Below are positions 1 to 12,501 of a stretch of 64,000 bases of DNA, one piece after another. The notes under the pieces are model-generated. The model saw nothing but the letters and a program-made list of their open reading frames with translations, ran no database searches and had not been told where the DNA came from. Position numbers and translations under genes: made by a program. Positions within the stretch are counted from its first letter, which is position 1, and every line of letters starts with the position of its first letter. The DNA is taken from contig WPIO01000118.1 in the NCBI GenBank assembly GCA_009760855.2, positions 461,001 through 525,000 of the forward strand, in the 5' to 3' direction. This stretch comes from Cristatella mucedo. Its lineage: Eukaryota > Bryozoa > Phylactolaemata > Cristatellidae.

Positions 1-353
1 GCTAGCTGCAAGCCCGGCCTTCTGTTGCCTTGATCAGAGCTCTGTGATAGCAAAGTCTGCTGATTCAATTGTCCAGTCTTGCTCTTCTTTTTTGAAACAC
101 ATTCTGAATACATGCTTAATGGCTTTCTGTCGTCCGTTTGAATTTTTGTGACTGATTACTACTAAAATTCAGACTTTTCCTGCTCAGTTGTACCAGGTCG
201 GACAGCAAAAGACTTATTTGAGCTTAGGTTTCCCTGTGATCGTTCTGGCTGACCTCTGTGCAAAAAGAACAACATGAGGTTGTGTCACGACTTCGGCCTG
301 TTCTAGTAGTTCTAGTAGCCACATACATGCTGGTGTGCATGCATACACGTGTT

Positions 354-357
354 TATG

Positions 358-391
<34 letters not shown>

Positions 392-410
392 CGCGCGCGC
401 GTGCGAGCAT
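354..410. repeat. (GT)n microsatellite
   Basis: GTGTGTGT runs passing into GCGCGCGC. Confidence 0.95.
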
Positions 411-479
411 GCGTATATGTATGTGTGCGCACATGTGCGTGTGGGTGGTTCACATAACCAGAGACCTCGTGTCACCCAG

Positions 480-897
480 GCTCGCCGGCTGATTGCTTCA
501 GGCTATGCATCTTTCATGATTGAGCTGAAGGGACAGAGCGCGACGTGCTATGTTGCAGGTGCAGGCTGGGAGTCAAATAGATACTCCAATGATGGTGGAA
601 TCACCACTTTGTCGTCAAGCAACTTATCAAGTCACAGCTCACTCGCATCTCGTCGTGTTAGCAGCTTAAGTGCGATTCACCTGGCTTCGACCGTGCACAG
701 CTCATTACCAGAGACGTGCCAACAATCTGAGCACAGCCACAGCCTGTCGCCCAGCAACGAGGGCTGCCGCACAAGGAGTTCCAGCTGTCCAGGCGCAAGC
801 GAGTGGCCTGCTCCTGCAGGAATGTCACGTTCGGTCAGCAGCTGCATGCTGCCTCCGCCTGCACCTGACCTTGCCGTCGGCCTGGTGAGGGACGAAG
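480..897 (+). CDS. LYST-like gene, probable upstream exon (start uncertain)
   Basis: This open frame is rich in serine, with polar low-complexity sequence such as [16 protein letters not shown], as expected for a linker between helical repeats. The acceptor could be after CAG at 479 (phase 0) or 501 (phase 1). A donor at 898 (AAG then GTACTG) leaves phase 1, which matches the next exon at 1,021. A better-looking donor at 885 gives the wrong phase. An earlier donor after 558 (GCAG then GTGCAG) would also keep phase and would drop the Ser-rich part. The upstream part of the same frame runs through a GT microsatellite and is not coding. Confidence 0.4.
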
Positions 898-3800
898 GTA
901 CTGAGGCTGCAGTGGTGTTCTTCACTCTTCGTTTATTTTTCGGCCTTGACACATTTTTTGGATGCTTTGATCCAACTTTTTTCAGGCATTAAAAAGGTTT
1001 CGTTATCAAATTTTTTTTAGGAGCTCGACTTTCTAGTATGATCGACAATGCATTGCTTGACAGTAATCTGAACGATGTTAACGAGAACAGCATCCCTAAT
1101 TCGGACCTTCTTGTGTCAAGCGATCCAGTGGCTGCACATGTGACAGGAATGGCTACTTTGCACGGAGGTTAGTGCGTGGCACTGCTGTACATGCATGGTT
1201 GCAAAGAAAGTGTCGTACAATATTTCATGCATACACTGATGCTAATATGGTTCGACTGAGAGATGAATTATTATGAATTATAGATCAACAGTGTCCGAGC
1301 TCTTTGCTCTGTCATTGTCCTTGCAGGCTCGTGAACACGCTGGGCCCAAAAATGAGGTATTGCTGTTGCATTTACTGATAAGGCATTATGTTAGGACACT
1401 AGAGTAACTGATGTAAGAATACACTCCAACAACAGAATAGAGAATTTGAGAACTTAATTTCTTTCTAGGCGCTTTATAATTGCTGCAAAGGAAACGCGAT
1501 CGAATGGTGAGTGGAAATATCATGCTTGATGAACAATATGAATAACATGGTTGTGGGTGACATGCACAGGATCAGCATGCAAGTGTGGTTAGTGGGAGCA
1601 TGCAACTGTGTCAGCACGCATAAGCATATAAAAGACGAATCACAGGGACCCACTAAATGCTGTCCTAAATAGGTGTGTTTTTAAATTTCTTTTTAAATGT
1701 GGTCAAGTCAGGGATGCTGTGATGCAAGTCAGGAGTGAGTTCCAAGCTTTGGAAACATACGAACTAAAGGCCCGGTCTTCAAAGGATTTGAGGTTTGTAC
1801 GAGGTATAGGTAAACAGTTAGTTTCCTAAACACAGGTGGTACGATGCTTGGCCTGGTGGGGGAGTAGATCTGAGAGATAGGCTGGAGCCAACGAATGAAG
1901 TGACCTAAAAGTGAGCAACAAAACTTTGAAGTCGATTTGTTGCTTGACTGGTAGCCAGTGCAGGTCGGCGAGAAGTGGTGTGATGTGGCAACTGCGACCC
2001 TCACGATAGACAAGCATAGCTGCAGAGTTTTGCACCAGCTGTAATCGCCTGATTGCACATGCCGGTAGGCCAGCAAGCATTGAGTTGCAGAAGTCGAGAC
2101 GGGATGTCACGAATGCATGGACCAACTTGGACATGGTATCCTTAGCTAAGCAAGCCCAAAGTTTAGCAATGTTATGTATCTGAAAGTAGGCACACTTGAT
2201 TGTGGAGCTGATGATGTCGTCAAACGAGAGGTCACTTTGGAACATGATACCTAGATTTCGAGCTGATTCAAAAGGTCATTCATTCATTCAGCAGGATATA
2301 ATGGTATAGCCAATATTGAGCATTAGGCTTTCCAACTTCTGAATCACACCGGGTTTGCCCATAACTAGTAAGTTATTTTTATCGTTTAGTTTTAGAAAAT
2401 TTGCTGCCATCCATGTGTGGATGTCATCGATACATGCAGCAAGTGAGTTGAGAGAATTCGAGGTGCTCGAAGGCTGGGAGGGATCAAAGCAAAGGTACAA
2501 CTGAGTGTCATCCACATAGAAATGAAAGCCTAGATTGTGCTTGGCAATCACATAGGCCAGAGGGAGAGTATAAACCGTGAAAGGAACCGTACCCAGCATA
2601 GAGCCCAGAGGTATCCCATATTTCAGAGATACCTCGGATGATCGTCATCCATTGACATCAGTACTCTGGAATCTCCCACTGAGATTGTATCTGACCCATT
2701 GCAGAGCAGTGCCAGTGATGCCCAGGCGAGATGAGAGGTGCTCAAGAAGGACTTGGTGATAGATAGTAACAAAAGCTGCCGAAAGATTGAGCAGCCCAAG
2801 TAGAGATACTCTACCCATGTCTGCATTTCTAAGTAGGTCGTTGTACACCCGAAACAATGCTGACTCTGTGGAATGATTAGCTTTAAAGATAACAACCCTA
2901 AGTGCTGCTAACAACATTTCTCACGATAGCTTTTGTGCTGAGGCAGAAACTATGCAGAGGCAGATGCATTGTATATTCAGCTACCCACAAAGGGCCTTTG
3001 TACGTTATAACCAGGTTTCAGGACGTCCGGTCTTGTCCTCTAAAAATATCCGAAATCAGCCTACATCTTAAATGTGGCTTTTTAAGCTGTATCTTTGGCT
3101 GGATTTTGTGGCTGTACATGCAGCCTATTGCATTTTCATGAGAGCTGCAAATTGATTCTCACAGTGGGTGGATGTGTACCGTATATCTGTATTGTATACC
3201 TGAGATCCGTGTTGTATTTAAGTGCATGAGCATTGCAGCAAACGCCAAGCCAGGTGAATTCAAATGACTTCCAGCCTATCTTCCATGTACTGTCCTTATG
3301 GAATTGACCAAGTAAGAGTTGACAGCTAAAACTTTTAGTTTGAAGCATCAAACCTAGCAAGGCAATTCTTGTCAAGATTTAGAGCAAATCGCTCAACAGG
3401 GTCAACACTACCCTAACTAGATATCAAGCTTCTCACGAATGTCGACACAGTTAGTCTCTCAGCTTGTGCAGCTGGATCTTTTGGCAGCACTCGATACCGT
3501 TGTTGTACCAGCATTATCTCGCTTAGGTGTCACTGATATAGTCCTGCACCGGTTTAAGTCCTGTGTTAGTAGGGGATTTCAGAGCACAAATGTCCAATGT
3601 TATCTTCAACCACAATCCAGGCTGTCGATGCTATGTAGATGGCACACAGTTGTACTTTTTTATATTCCTTCTTGATTTCCGGACCTCAAACTCTCTCAAC
3701 TCATTGCTGCTTGAATAGCAGGTATTTTCACTTTGATAGTAGCCACCTTTCTTAAATTGAAAGGCGACACTACCAACCTAAATAAAATTATAAGCTAATC

Positions 3801-6800
3801 ACTCAGAAATGGATAGCCTAACCTCAATATTGGCCAGCGTGTAGAATCTGGATGTTGTAATACGATATGATCTTTCGTTAGATTCCCACATCAGTTACAG
3901 TCAAGTTTGGCCATTGTCAGTTAAGTAATATTGCAAAAATTTAGGCGTGTTTGTCTCCTGCTGCTTGGGTCGTTTAGTTGCGCATCTAAATAATCTCAAA
4001 TCCTTTGGAGTTTGTGCTTCCAGTTCATATGCACCTAAAATCGAGAACTTCTTACCAAATGACATCACGACATCCCCTAACTTGGCAATTAAAATGACGG
4101 TGATAGCATACCTGTACCTCACAGCCTTTGCATCGTGCATGTGAATTGTTTCGTAAATGGTCTTGCATATTTTACTTGTAATATCATTATAACTAATTAG
4201 TGGATATGGTTCGCTGCCAGCCCATTTCAAGTTCACAGAGACAGTTTTTGTTAGGGTGCTGTGCAACCATGTTATAATTATCAGTATTGTTATTGTTATC
4301 ATTATTATATGTTGTAGGTCTACTAGGTGCCCTCGACGGCATAGCTAAGCGAGTAGGTGGCTCGGTTTTCCTTGATCTCTCAAGAGAGTGCAGCTTCACA
4401 CCAGTAACAGTTATCGTGTATCTCAATCACGACTCACCTCTTGTACGGCTGCAAGCTTTGCAGGTAGGCCTTTGTCTAGGTTGTCATAGCTTAATCATGC
4501 AAAGCTATTAAGAATAAAATCTGTGCCTGTAAGTCACAGCTGATATTTTCAGACTGTCACTGACTTACTTTCTCCTAGGCTGGTCGTACTCTCCATGACA
4601 TTGAACATCAGCCAGTGGAAAGTATTGGTCTGCATATGTGGATGGCTGCTACCATTCCTTTAATGTGTAGTAATGTATGTTGTTAAATGACCAACTGACC
4701 CGTGCATCGTTTTTTTGCAGAGGCTCTTCTCCGAGGCTTTAATCTTCAGTTGCTCTAAATTGCACTTGATTACTTTGCTTGCACGTGCACACTATATGCT
4801 GATGTAAGAGGGCCACTGCACCGATGTTTCTAATCTCATAGAATTTATAATATCATGTAATAATAATAACAATAATACACTTGATAAAGCACCCTCAGAG
4901 AACCCAATCTCTTTCTAGGCACATTACATTTGCTGCAAAGGAAACACGATCGAATAGTGAGTGGTATCATGCTTATGTCATACTTGTTCCAAATTAGTTA
5001 CTTATAATATGAGAACACTTTGTCTATCCTAATGCAAAATGTCTATGCTCAGAGGAGTATTAAGCAGGTATGAGTTACTGTTAATTCGACTGTGATGCAC
5101 CCCTGCTGCTGACGGTTTTCATTCTGCATGCATTTGTATTTACATGTTTTGCAGAACCCAATCTTTTCTTGCATGCTTTAGTTGACTTAGTAATGATTTA
5201 GCCGAGATGCAATGTTTGTAGGAATTCCAAAACACCTGTGACAGAGCCGGGTCTGTGATCTTAGCTGGAGCGGTGGAAGGCTTTTAACCCCTTTTTATTA
5301 AGGACATGATGCAGTCGCCAACTATCGTAAGGTGAATGGTGTAATGACCGACCCTGCGGGAACACCTAATGCTACTTAGAAATCGGGAAGTATCATCCCC
5401 AAAATGGGCTCGGCTAACACATTCCATGTTGCTGATGCTCACAACAGGGCATTCTATTGCAAAGTGACAGTAAATGGCCAAACAAGCTCTACAGTCAAGT
5501 TAGCCTATTCTCAGATCCGTAGCACTGCGAAATTTTTGGGCTAGCTTAGATAACTTCCACTGCCACGTGAGTCCATGGCTTGATAATAATAATAATAATA
5601 ATAATAATAATGCACTTGATAGAGCGCCCTCAGAGAACTCAATCTCTTTCTAGGCGCTTTACATTTGCTGCAAAGGGAAACACAATTGAATGGTGAGTAT
5701 CATGATTGATAAACAACATGAATAACATGGTTAGTGGCTGCATGCACACTGTCAGCACGCATAAGCACACGAAGGACGACTCACAGGGACCCACTAAATG
5801 CTGTCCTAAATAGGTGTGTTTTTAAGTTCCTTTTAAATGTGGTCAGGTCAGGGGATGTTCTGACGCAGGTCGGGAGGGAGTTCCAGGCTTTGGGAGCATA
5901 CGAACTAAATGCACGGTCTCCAAAGGATTTAAGGTTTGTACGAGGTATTTGTAGACTGCTGGATTCCGAAAAGCGGGTAGTACGATGCTTGGCCTGATGG
6001 GGGAGTATATCTGAGAGATAGGCTGGAGCCATAGAATGATTGACATCTCTTGCGTCGAAGTTGCCTCATCGCACCACTTCTCGCCTTGCTGCACTGGCTC
6101 TCAATCAAGCAGCATATCCACTTCCAGGCTCTGTCACTTACTTGTATGTCCTTTTATTGTCTGGCTCCAGCCTATCTGTCAGAACTACACCCTGCCAGGC
6201 GAAGCATCATACAACTGCTGTTCTGACTCAAACCGTTTTTCTGTACCTCGCATGAACCTCATATTCTTTGTAGAACTTGCCCTAATTTTTGCTCTCCTTG
6301 TGGCCTGAGTGCTCGGCCTGTGCACAAGGGCTTGCCCACGACGTGACGTGTGGCCTGAGTGCTCGGCCGGTGCATGTGGTTTGCCCTTGACACGAGCTCG
6401 CCAGCGAGTGGCACGGAGGCCAGCGAGAGGACCGGCTAGGGATTGGGAAGCAGGAGAACGGCTGCATGGTGCCAGCGCCAACAGAATACATGAGTGTTGA
6501 CGTCCTCCTCGTTGTCTGTGGTTCGTCGCTTGTTTGCTGTTAGAGCATCAGTTTACATACCCTAAGCCCGGAGCTTACTCCCGACTGACGTCACGACATT
6601 TCCAGACATACGACATTTAAAAAGATGCTAAAGAACACCTGTTTATTACAGCATTTACTGGGTTTCCTTTGTGTGCTTGTGCATGCCAACTCTGTGCATG
6701 CTGCCACTAACTATATCTACATGTTATCCAGTGCATGTCACATCTAGCAATACTATGCTCTACGACATTGCGAATTTTACCACTAATAATTTGATCATGC

Positions 6801-9800
6801 TGTCTTTACAGCATCTGTTAAGTGCCTAGACAGAGATTAGTTTCTCTGAGGTTACTATATAAATCTATTGTTATTATTGTAAGATCTAGGCTTCCTTCGT
6901 TAATGCAAGAGCCAGCTGTTGGCTTTACCTCTCTTCTCAGTGTGCTCAGCCGAGAGAAAGTAGCTGCTTGAAGCAAAATTCTTAGCAGCAAATTGCGGCT
7001 CTGAGTCGACCAAGACTTTGATCTGGTGACCTTGAGCAGGCATGTAGTATATTGTTTTTGTTATGTACCTTGTAGCTGTTGAGCACCATGTTGACGGCGA
7101 TGCCAGCTGCAGATGTTGTATCATTTGTCGAGAACGACGGTTTTCACCATATTGCTAGTCAGCTGAGACAGCATATGCCCACAGCAGGCTTGGTCGACAC
7201 TTGTCTGTCAATGCTGAGATGTTGCCCTACAGCGTCTTGCTGCTTGCAATCTGGGTAAGAATGAGCCATTCATAGCTAAGACTCACCTAACCTACACGTG
7301 TTACCTTAGCCACTGAGCTTTGTATTAAATTGCTGTTCGAAATGTATTAAATGGCTCTCCAAACCAAAAACCTGTAGTAACTTGACATTAGCGGAGCTGG
7401 TTGTATGAGACCATTTTTGTTGCCAGCATGGCTGATGCTCCAGAGCCTCTGCTGCTGCCAGCAACCATACCTCTCATGGCGATGCTGGACAAAATGGTTG
7501 CTGATCACCGTCTCCTCATTAATACACTTTCATCACTTAAAGAGGTAATTCAAGGTCTGTGGTAGAATGCCTTATACAGTTCTCACTCAAGAACAGACTT
7601 TTCTAGTGTGACATTAATCTTGTCTTGTCCAAAGCTTCACTTATTCCAGGTGCGTGGATGACTGCACATTTGGCTTCCACCCTGCATTCCCGCCCAGTAC
7701 ATTATATGATCACTGGCATTCTTCCATCTGTACTGCTGAATAGTAATGTCGTCTTGCTGGTAGTGGCAAAGTGCTTGTAGCAAGCTAAAGTTGCAGACTG
7801 CTTGTCCACGGCAAGCGATCTCTGCCTTAATGCTGTTTAGGGCTGCTTCTGGCCAGTTTGCTCCATACACTGCCATGCTCGTTTCAGCTTTTCTCGGAGA
7901 ACTCTCGCTTTGCTGGCTATCTTTTTGAACGAGGTCTCTTTGAAAGCCTCTGTAATACAATGGGTGCCGTTCTGAGCTACATACAAAGGTAAGTCGAGTA
8001 GCAAGGAGGGGCTGTGCAAACTTGTCACTGTACTTCATTCATCTTCTGCTGGAGAGTTGTGATGTCGGTCGTTCTTTTTTGTGTCTGCCTGAGGTGGCTG
8101 TCAGTCGTTTCAGCATGGGTGACAGTGCGACCGTGCAATCTGAATACAGAGCACTATTGAATGACTTGCGTCATTTTATGACTGATGTAGTGATATACTT
8201 GCAAAGGTGAGGATATTGCCACCCGCCAATTTGGTTTCTGCATGTTTCTCTGGCTTCTGTTGGTGCACCATGGCTGCATCCACAAAAAAATCTGGCTGCT
8301 GGCTACACTGACGGCTAATCTATGTATTTACATATACACCATAGATGCTGCTCAATTTGTTCTGGCAGCTGTAGTAGTGCCTCTGAGATAATGTCTTGTT
8401 AATTACAGCAGGCTTTTATGTCGTCCGTTGTTTGTTACTTGTGGTCACATCGTGGTAAATCTGGTCAATGAGATTTGCTCCTTTTGTTGTATGTATTTTT
8501 CTTTGCTACTGTTTTGACTGCCTATTGCTATATCGCTGCATGCATAGAACCTGATTTGGTTAAAAGTGTGCTCTATTCATTTGCTAGTGTGGCAACCACT
8601 GAGAATGACATGTGCATTCTCGACGAGACGTTCGCCTTACTTATAGCAGTCCAGAGGCAGCAGCAGAGGGCCATAGTAACCGTTGGCTGTAAGTGGCTCT
8701 GTGCAAACACGAAGGGTGGGCTTGTTTCCTGCCAGTGCTGAGTTTTCTGTGAGGATTCAACTGTGCATTACTTGTGAAACCCATAGCTATTTTTTCAGCC
8801 GTACCGGCATGGTATGAAACAGCTGTTGACAAGACTATCATAGAAATGTATATGGGGATCTTCAACGAGGTCAGGTCCCAAGCACTTCAGCTGTCAGTGC
8901 CTGGACCCCCTGCAGCTGCACAGGAGAAAAGCGATAGGACCGGCTTAAATATCACCCGCTTTCATCCTGGGAACAGTAAGCATGTTACTCGGTAGCTTAT
9001 TAAGAGCATAGCATCCACCGGTTTGTTAAATCATTTCTTAAAAGCTAATGCCAACGCCTGCTGAAACTGCCTTGCTTGTTTGCCTCTGTAGTCACACATA
9101 TGTTTACTGGCATGATGGGTCCAGAAGTATCTACTCCAGCAACTGTTAACTCCTCTGTGGGTAACAGTAACATTCATCGACGCTTTGTGCCTCGAGCAAT
9201 GTGGGCTGCGAGTACCCTCTCTGGTAGTGGCAGTGGCAAGCCTGATCGGCAGCTACTTCGTGTAAAGCTAGAGTGGCTTCTGCTACATTCCACACAGTAC
9301 GTCATATTCAGAGGTAAGTAGCTGAGCTTTGGTGGAAGGAATACTTTACGTTTTTTAGATGGTAATACTGAATACTTGCCTTGCCTCACGGTGTCATCAT
9401 ATAGTAATGCTGTTGTAAACGAAAGCCGATTATTCATTAGAGTTAATATTAGCTGCAGTGGGATACTAATTCTTACCATTGGTTTTGAGGGAAAGCATCT
9501 GAAGGATTTGCTGAGTCTTGTGAGAGTAAGATGTCTTTTTCGAGTGCATAAAATTGTGCTGGACCGCATTAGCTCAACGTTGCTTCTACAAATGCACGGA
9601 ATGACCTCAGTCACAATTATCACACCAAGACAAGCTTGCTAAAGCACAGAAAAAAAACTCGCTGCTGCTGGTTAGTAGGACCTCCGATGAGCAGCAATCA
9701 TACATGCACAGGCAGAAAAAGCAAGATCCACTGGGCACTATAAAAAAGCTTGTCACTCTTATCCTTAGTCAGGACGTACTCAGTTTCATTGTGCACAAAC

Positions 9801-10396
9801 ACATTAAAGGACAGTGTACTCTGACAGAACAAAGGTGATGTGGAACAGGTAGGTTTTCAGTTTGTCTTTTGAAAGGCAAATCAAGAGATGATGTGATGTC
9901 AGTCGGTGGTGAGTCCCACTCTTTGGGAGTATAGTAACTGAAATCTTGATCTCCAATGGGTTTGAAGCTAGTAAAGTGCACAAGCAATCGACTAGACTCG
10001 GGAGAGTGGGAGGATCGGCGGGAGGTCTGAAGTGAAACTAATTCTGATAGGTAGGCCTGACCTAGAGATTCTTGGGACCTAAGGTGACTAATAGTAGGTC
10101 CGAACTGGTTTGGTCCAGCAGCTAAGGTGCTCGCCCCGCCCAAGGTCTGGCTGAGGTCGTGGGCTCGAGCCCCAAGGCATATGTGAAGCGCCTGAATAGC
10201 GATTAAGTTCTCTTAGGGTGCTATACAAATGAATTATATATATTTTAAAAATCATATATAACAGTAGCTTGAAGTCAAATTAATAATTCAATGTACCCAT
10301 GCATATAGATACTTTTAGTGATGTTTATGAATTGTGGTTAGAGATTATGTTGACTAAAAAAAGATGCAGAAACACCATCTGCAGAATGTTATATAA

Positions 10397-10427
<31 letters not shown>

Positions 10428-12468
10428 AATAATGCACTTGATAAAGCGCCCTCAGAGATTTCAATCTCTCCCTAGGTGCTTTACATTTGCTGCAAAGGGA
10501 AATGCAATTGAATGGTGAGTAATATCATGCTTGACAAACAAACAAAATGAATAACATGTTTAGGGGTAAGATGCACAGGGTCAGCAGGCAAATGTTGTTA
10601 GTGGCAGCATGCACAGTCTCAGCACGCATAAGCACATCAAGGACGAATCACAGGGACCCACTAAATTCTGTCCTAAATATGTGTGTTTTTAAGTTTCTTC
10701 TAAATGTGGTCAGGTCAGGGGATGTTCTGATGCAGGTCGGGAAGGAGTTCCAGGCTTTGGGAGCATACGAACTAAATTCTCGGTCTCCAAAAGATTTAAG
10801 GTTTGTGCGAGGTATTTGTAGACTGTTGGATTCCAAAAAGCGGGTGGCACGATGCTTGGCCTGATGGGGGAGTATATCGGAGAGATAGACTGGAGCCATA
10901 GAATGAATGGACCTAAAAGTGAGTGACAAACCCTTGAAGTCGATCCGTTGCTTAACTGGTAGCCAATGCAGGTCGGCGAGAAGTGGAGTAATGTGGCAAC
11001 TGCAACGCTCACGACAGACAAGCCTAGCTGCATAGTTTTGCACCAGCTGCAATCGCGTGATCGCACATGCTGGTAGGCCAGTAAGCAGCGAGTTGCAGAA
11101 GTCGAGACGGGATGTCACGAATGCATGGACCAACTTGGACGTGGTATCCTTATCTAAACAAGCCCGAATTTTAGCAATGTTATGAAGCTGAAAATAGGCA
11201 GATTTGACTGTGGAGCTGATATGGTCGTCTAAATGTTTGGTCTTTTCAAGGAAGAGTACTATTCAGGCAGAATTTCTGCCATTAGGCTAAGGGGAATTTT
11301 CTGTTAGCAAGTTGCAACTGGCTGCCGACGGCAAAGCTTTTACACAATGACTTGGGGATTATGAAACTTTTCCTGTACCCATGTTGCAGAAGCCCACTTG
11401 ACAGATGCGAATAAGGAGAGAGCCGAATCTGTCGATAGTGAAGTTGCTGTCACTGGCCTGCTGTCAATTGTTGCTGCATGTGCTGTGCCGAGCTCCAATG
11501 ATCCTATTGGAGATAATTGTGGAGGCAGTGGAGCATGGCATCAGCAACTGCCGTCGATCCAGACAACTTTGAAAGATCGTGTAAGTATTTCTTCTACTGA
11601 CCCAGCTTCATCCTTATGCCTGAGACATCATGTGTCAGTCCTCTGTTGTTGCTTGCTGGATTCATTTCCCTCTATGGCAAAGTGAAGTTCCCTAAACGTG
11701 ATCAACATTAGGTCTTATTTGGCCAGGGTATTGTCTCCTGCATGTTTGCAATAGAGGAATGCTAATCAAACTTGGCCTGGTGGTTCCTATTTGGTTGTTC
11801 GCCCGAAGAAGTGAGATAGAGTTTATTGCATACCCAGGCACGAGTGATCATCGACAAAAGATCATAGGGCATTTTCTATGCTCTCGGGAAATGCTCATTA
11901 TGCCAACCAAACTTGTTTATGCTTAAATTTTGTTCACTGAGTGGCAGCCAACCCTTATCGTTATTTAAGAACATTCATAAATTCATGCTTATGAGTTCTG
12001 AATGACCCCAGATTTTCTTATTATCATTAGGTTGGTTTTTTTATCTGTGTGGAATGTTGGCAACATAAGCTCCGATATAATTTAGAGAAGCCGCGGTGCC
12101 ATAAGGCCCACAATTAGAACTTGAGTGCCATCTGAATAGAAATGCAAGCCTCACTTTTCTTCACGATTTCCTCACTTTTCTCTTCTTTTTCTCATTATCC
12201 CCCATCCCCCTCTTTCTCATGGCTGCTGTGATAGGCATTCGACGAGGGTTGCCCAAAGACATATCCAATTAAGAACCCAGAGCCACTCAGTCCGGCCATG
12301 ATAGCCTATGAGGTGTGGTGCTTGCTCTTCACAAACGAGGTCATGAGTTCGAATCTTGCTGTGAGGGAATCTTTATTATCAACTGGAAGCCCATGAGATA
12401 GCAGTTATGGCCTGTCTGCTCCTATACAATTGAGGCTTGAATAAGCTAATATGCATATATATATGTAT

Positions 12469-12501
<33 letters not shown>

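Noticed and set aside
258-480. N-terminal part of the long first + strand frame
   Set aside because: It translates a GT/GC microsatellite (runs of V, C and A) and has no start context. Only the part after about 480 could be exonic.
1327-1356. Short exon-like piece after TTGCAG with donor GTATTG
   Set aside because: In the required phase it meets TGA at once, and 1,167 joins 4,318 in phase without it.
5222-5290. Possible exon after TTTGTAG
   Set aside because: In the needed phase a stop appears after about 12 codons, and no donor gives phase 0.
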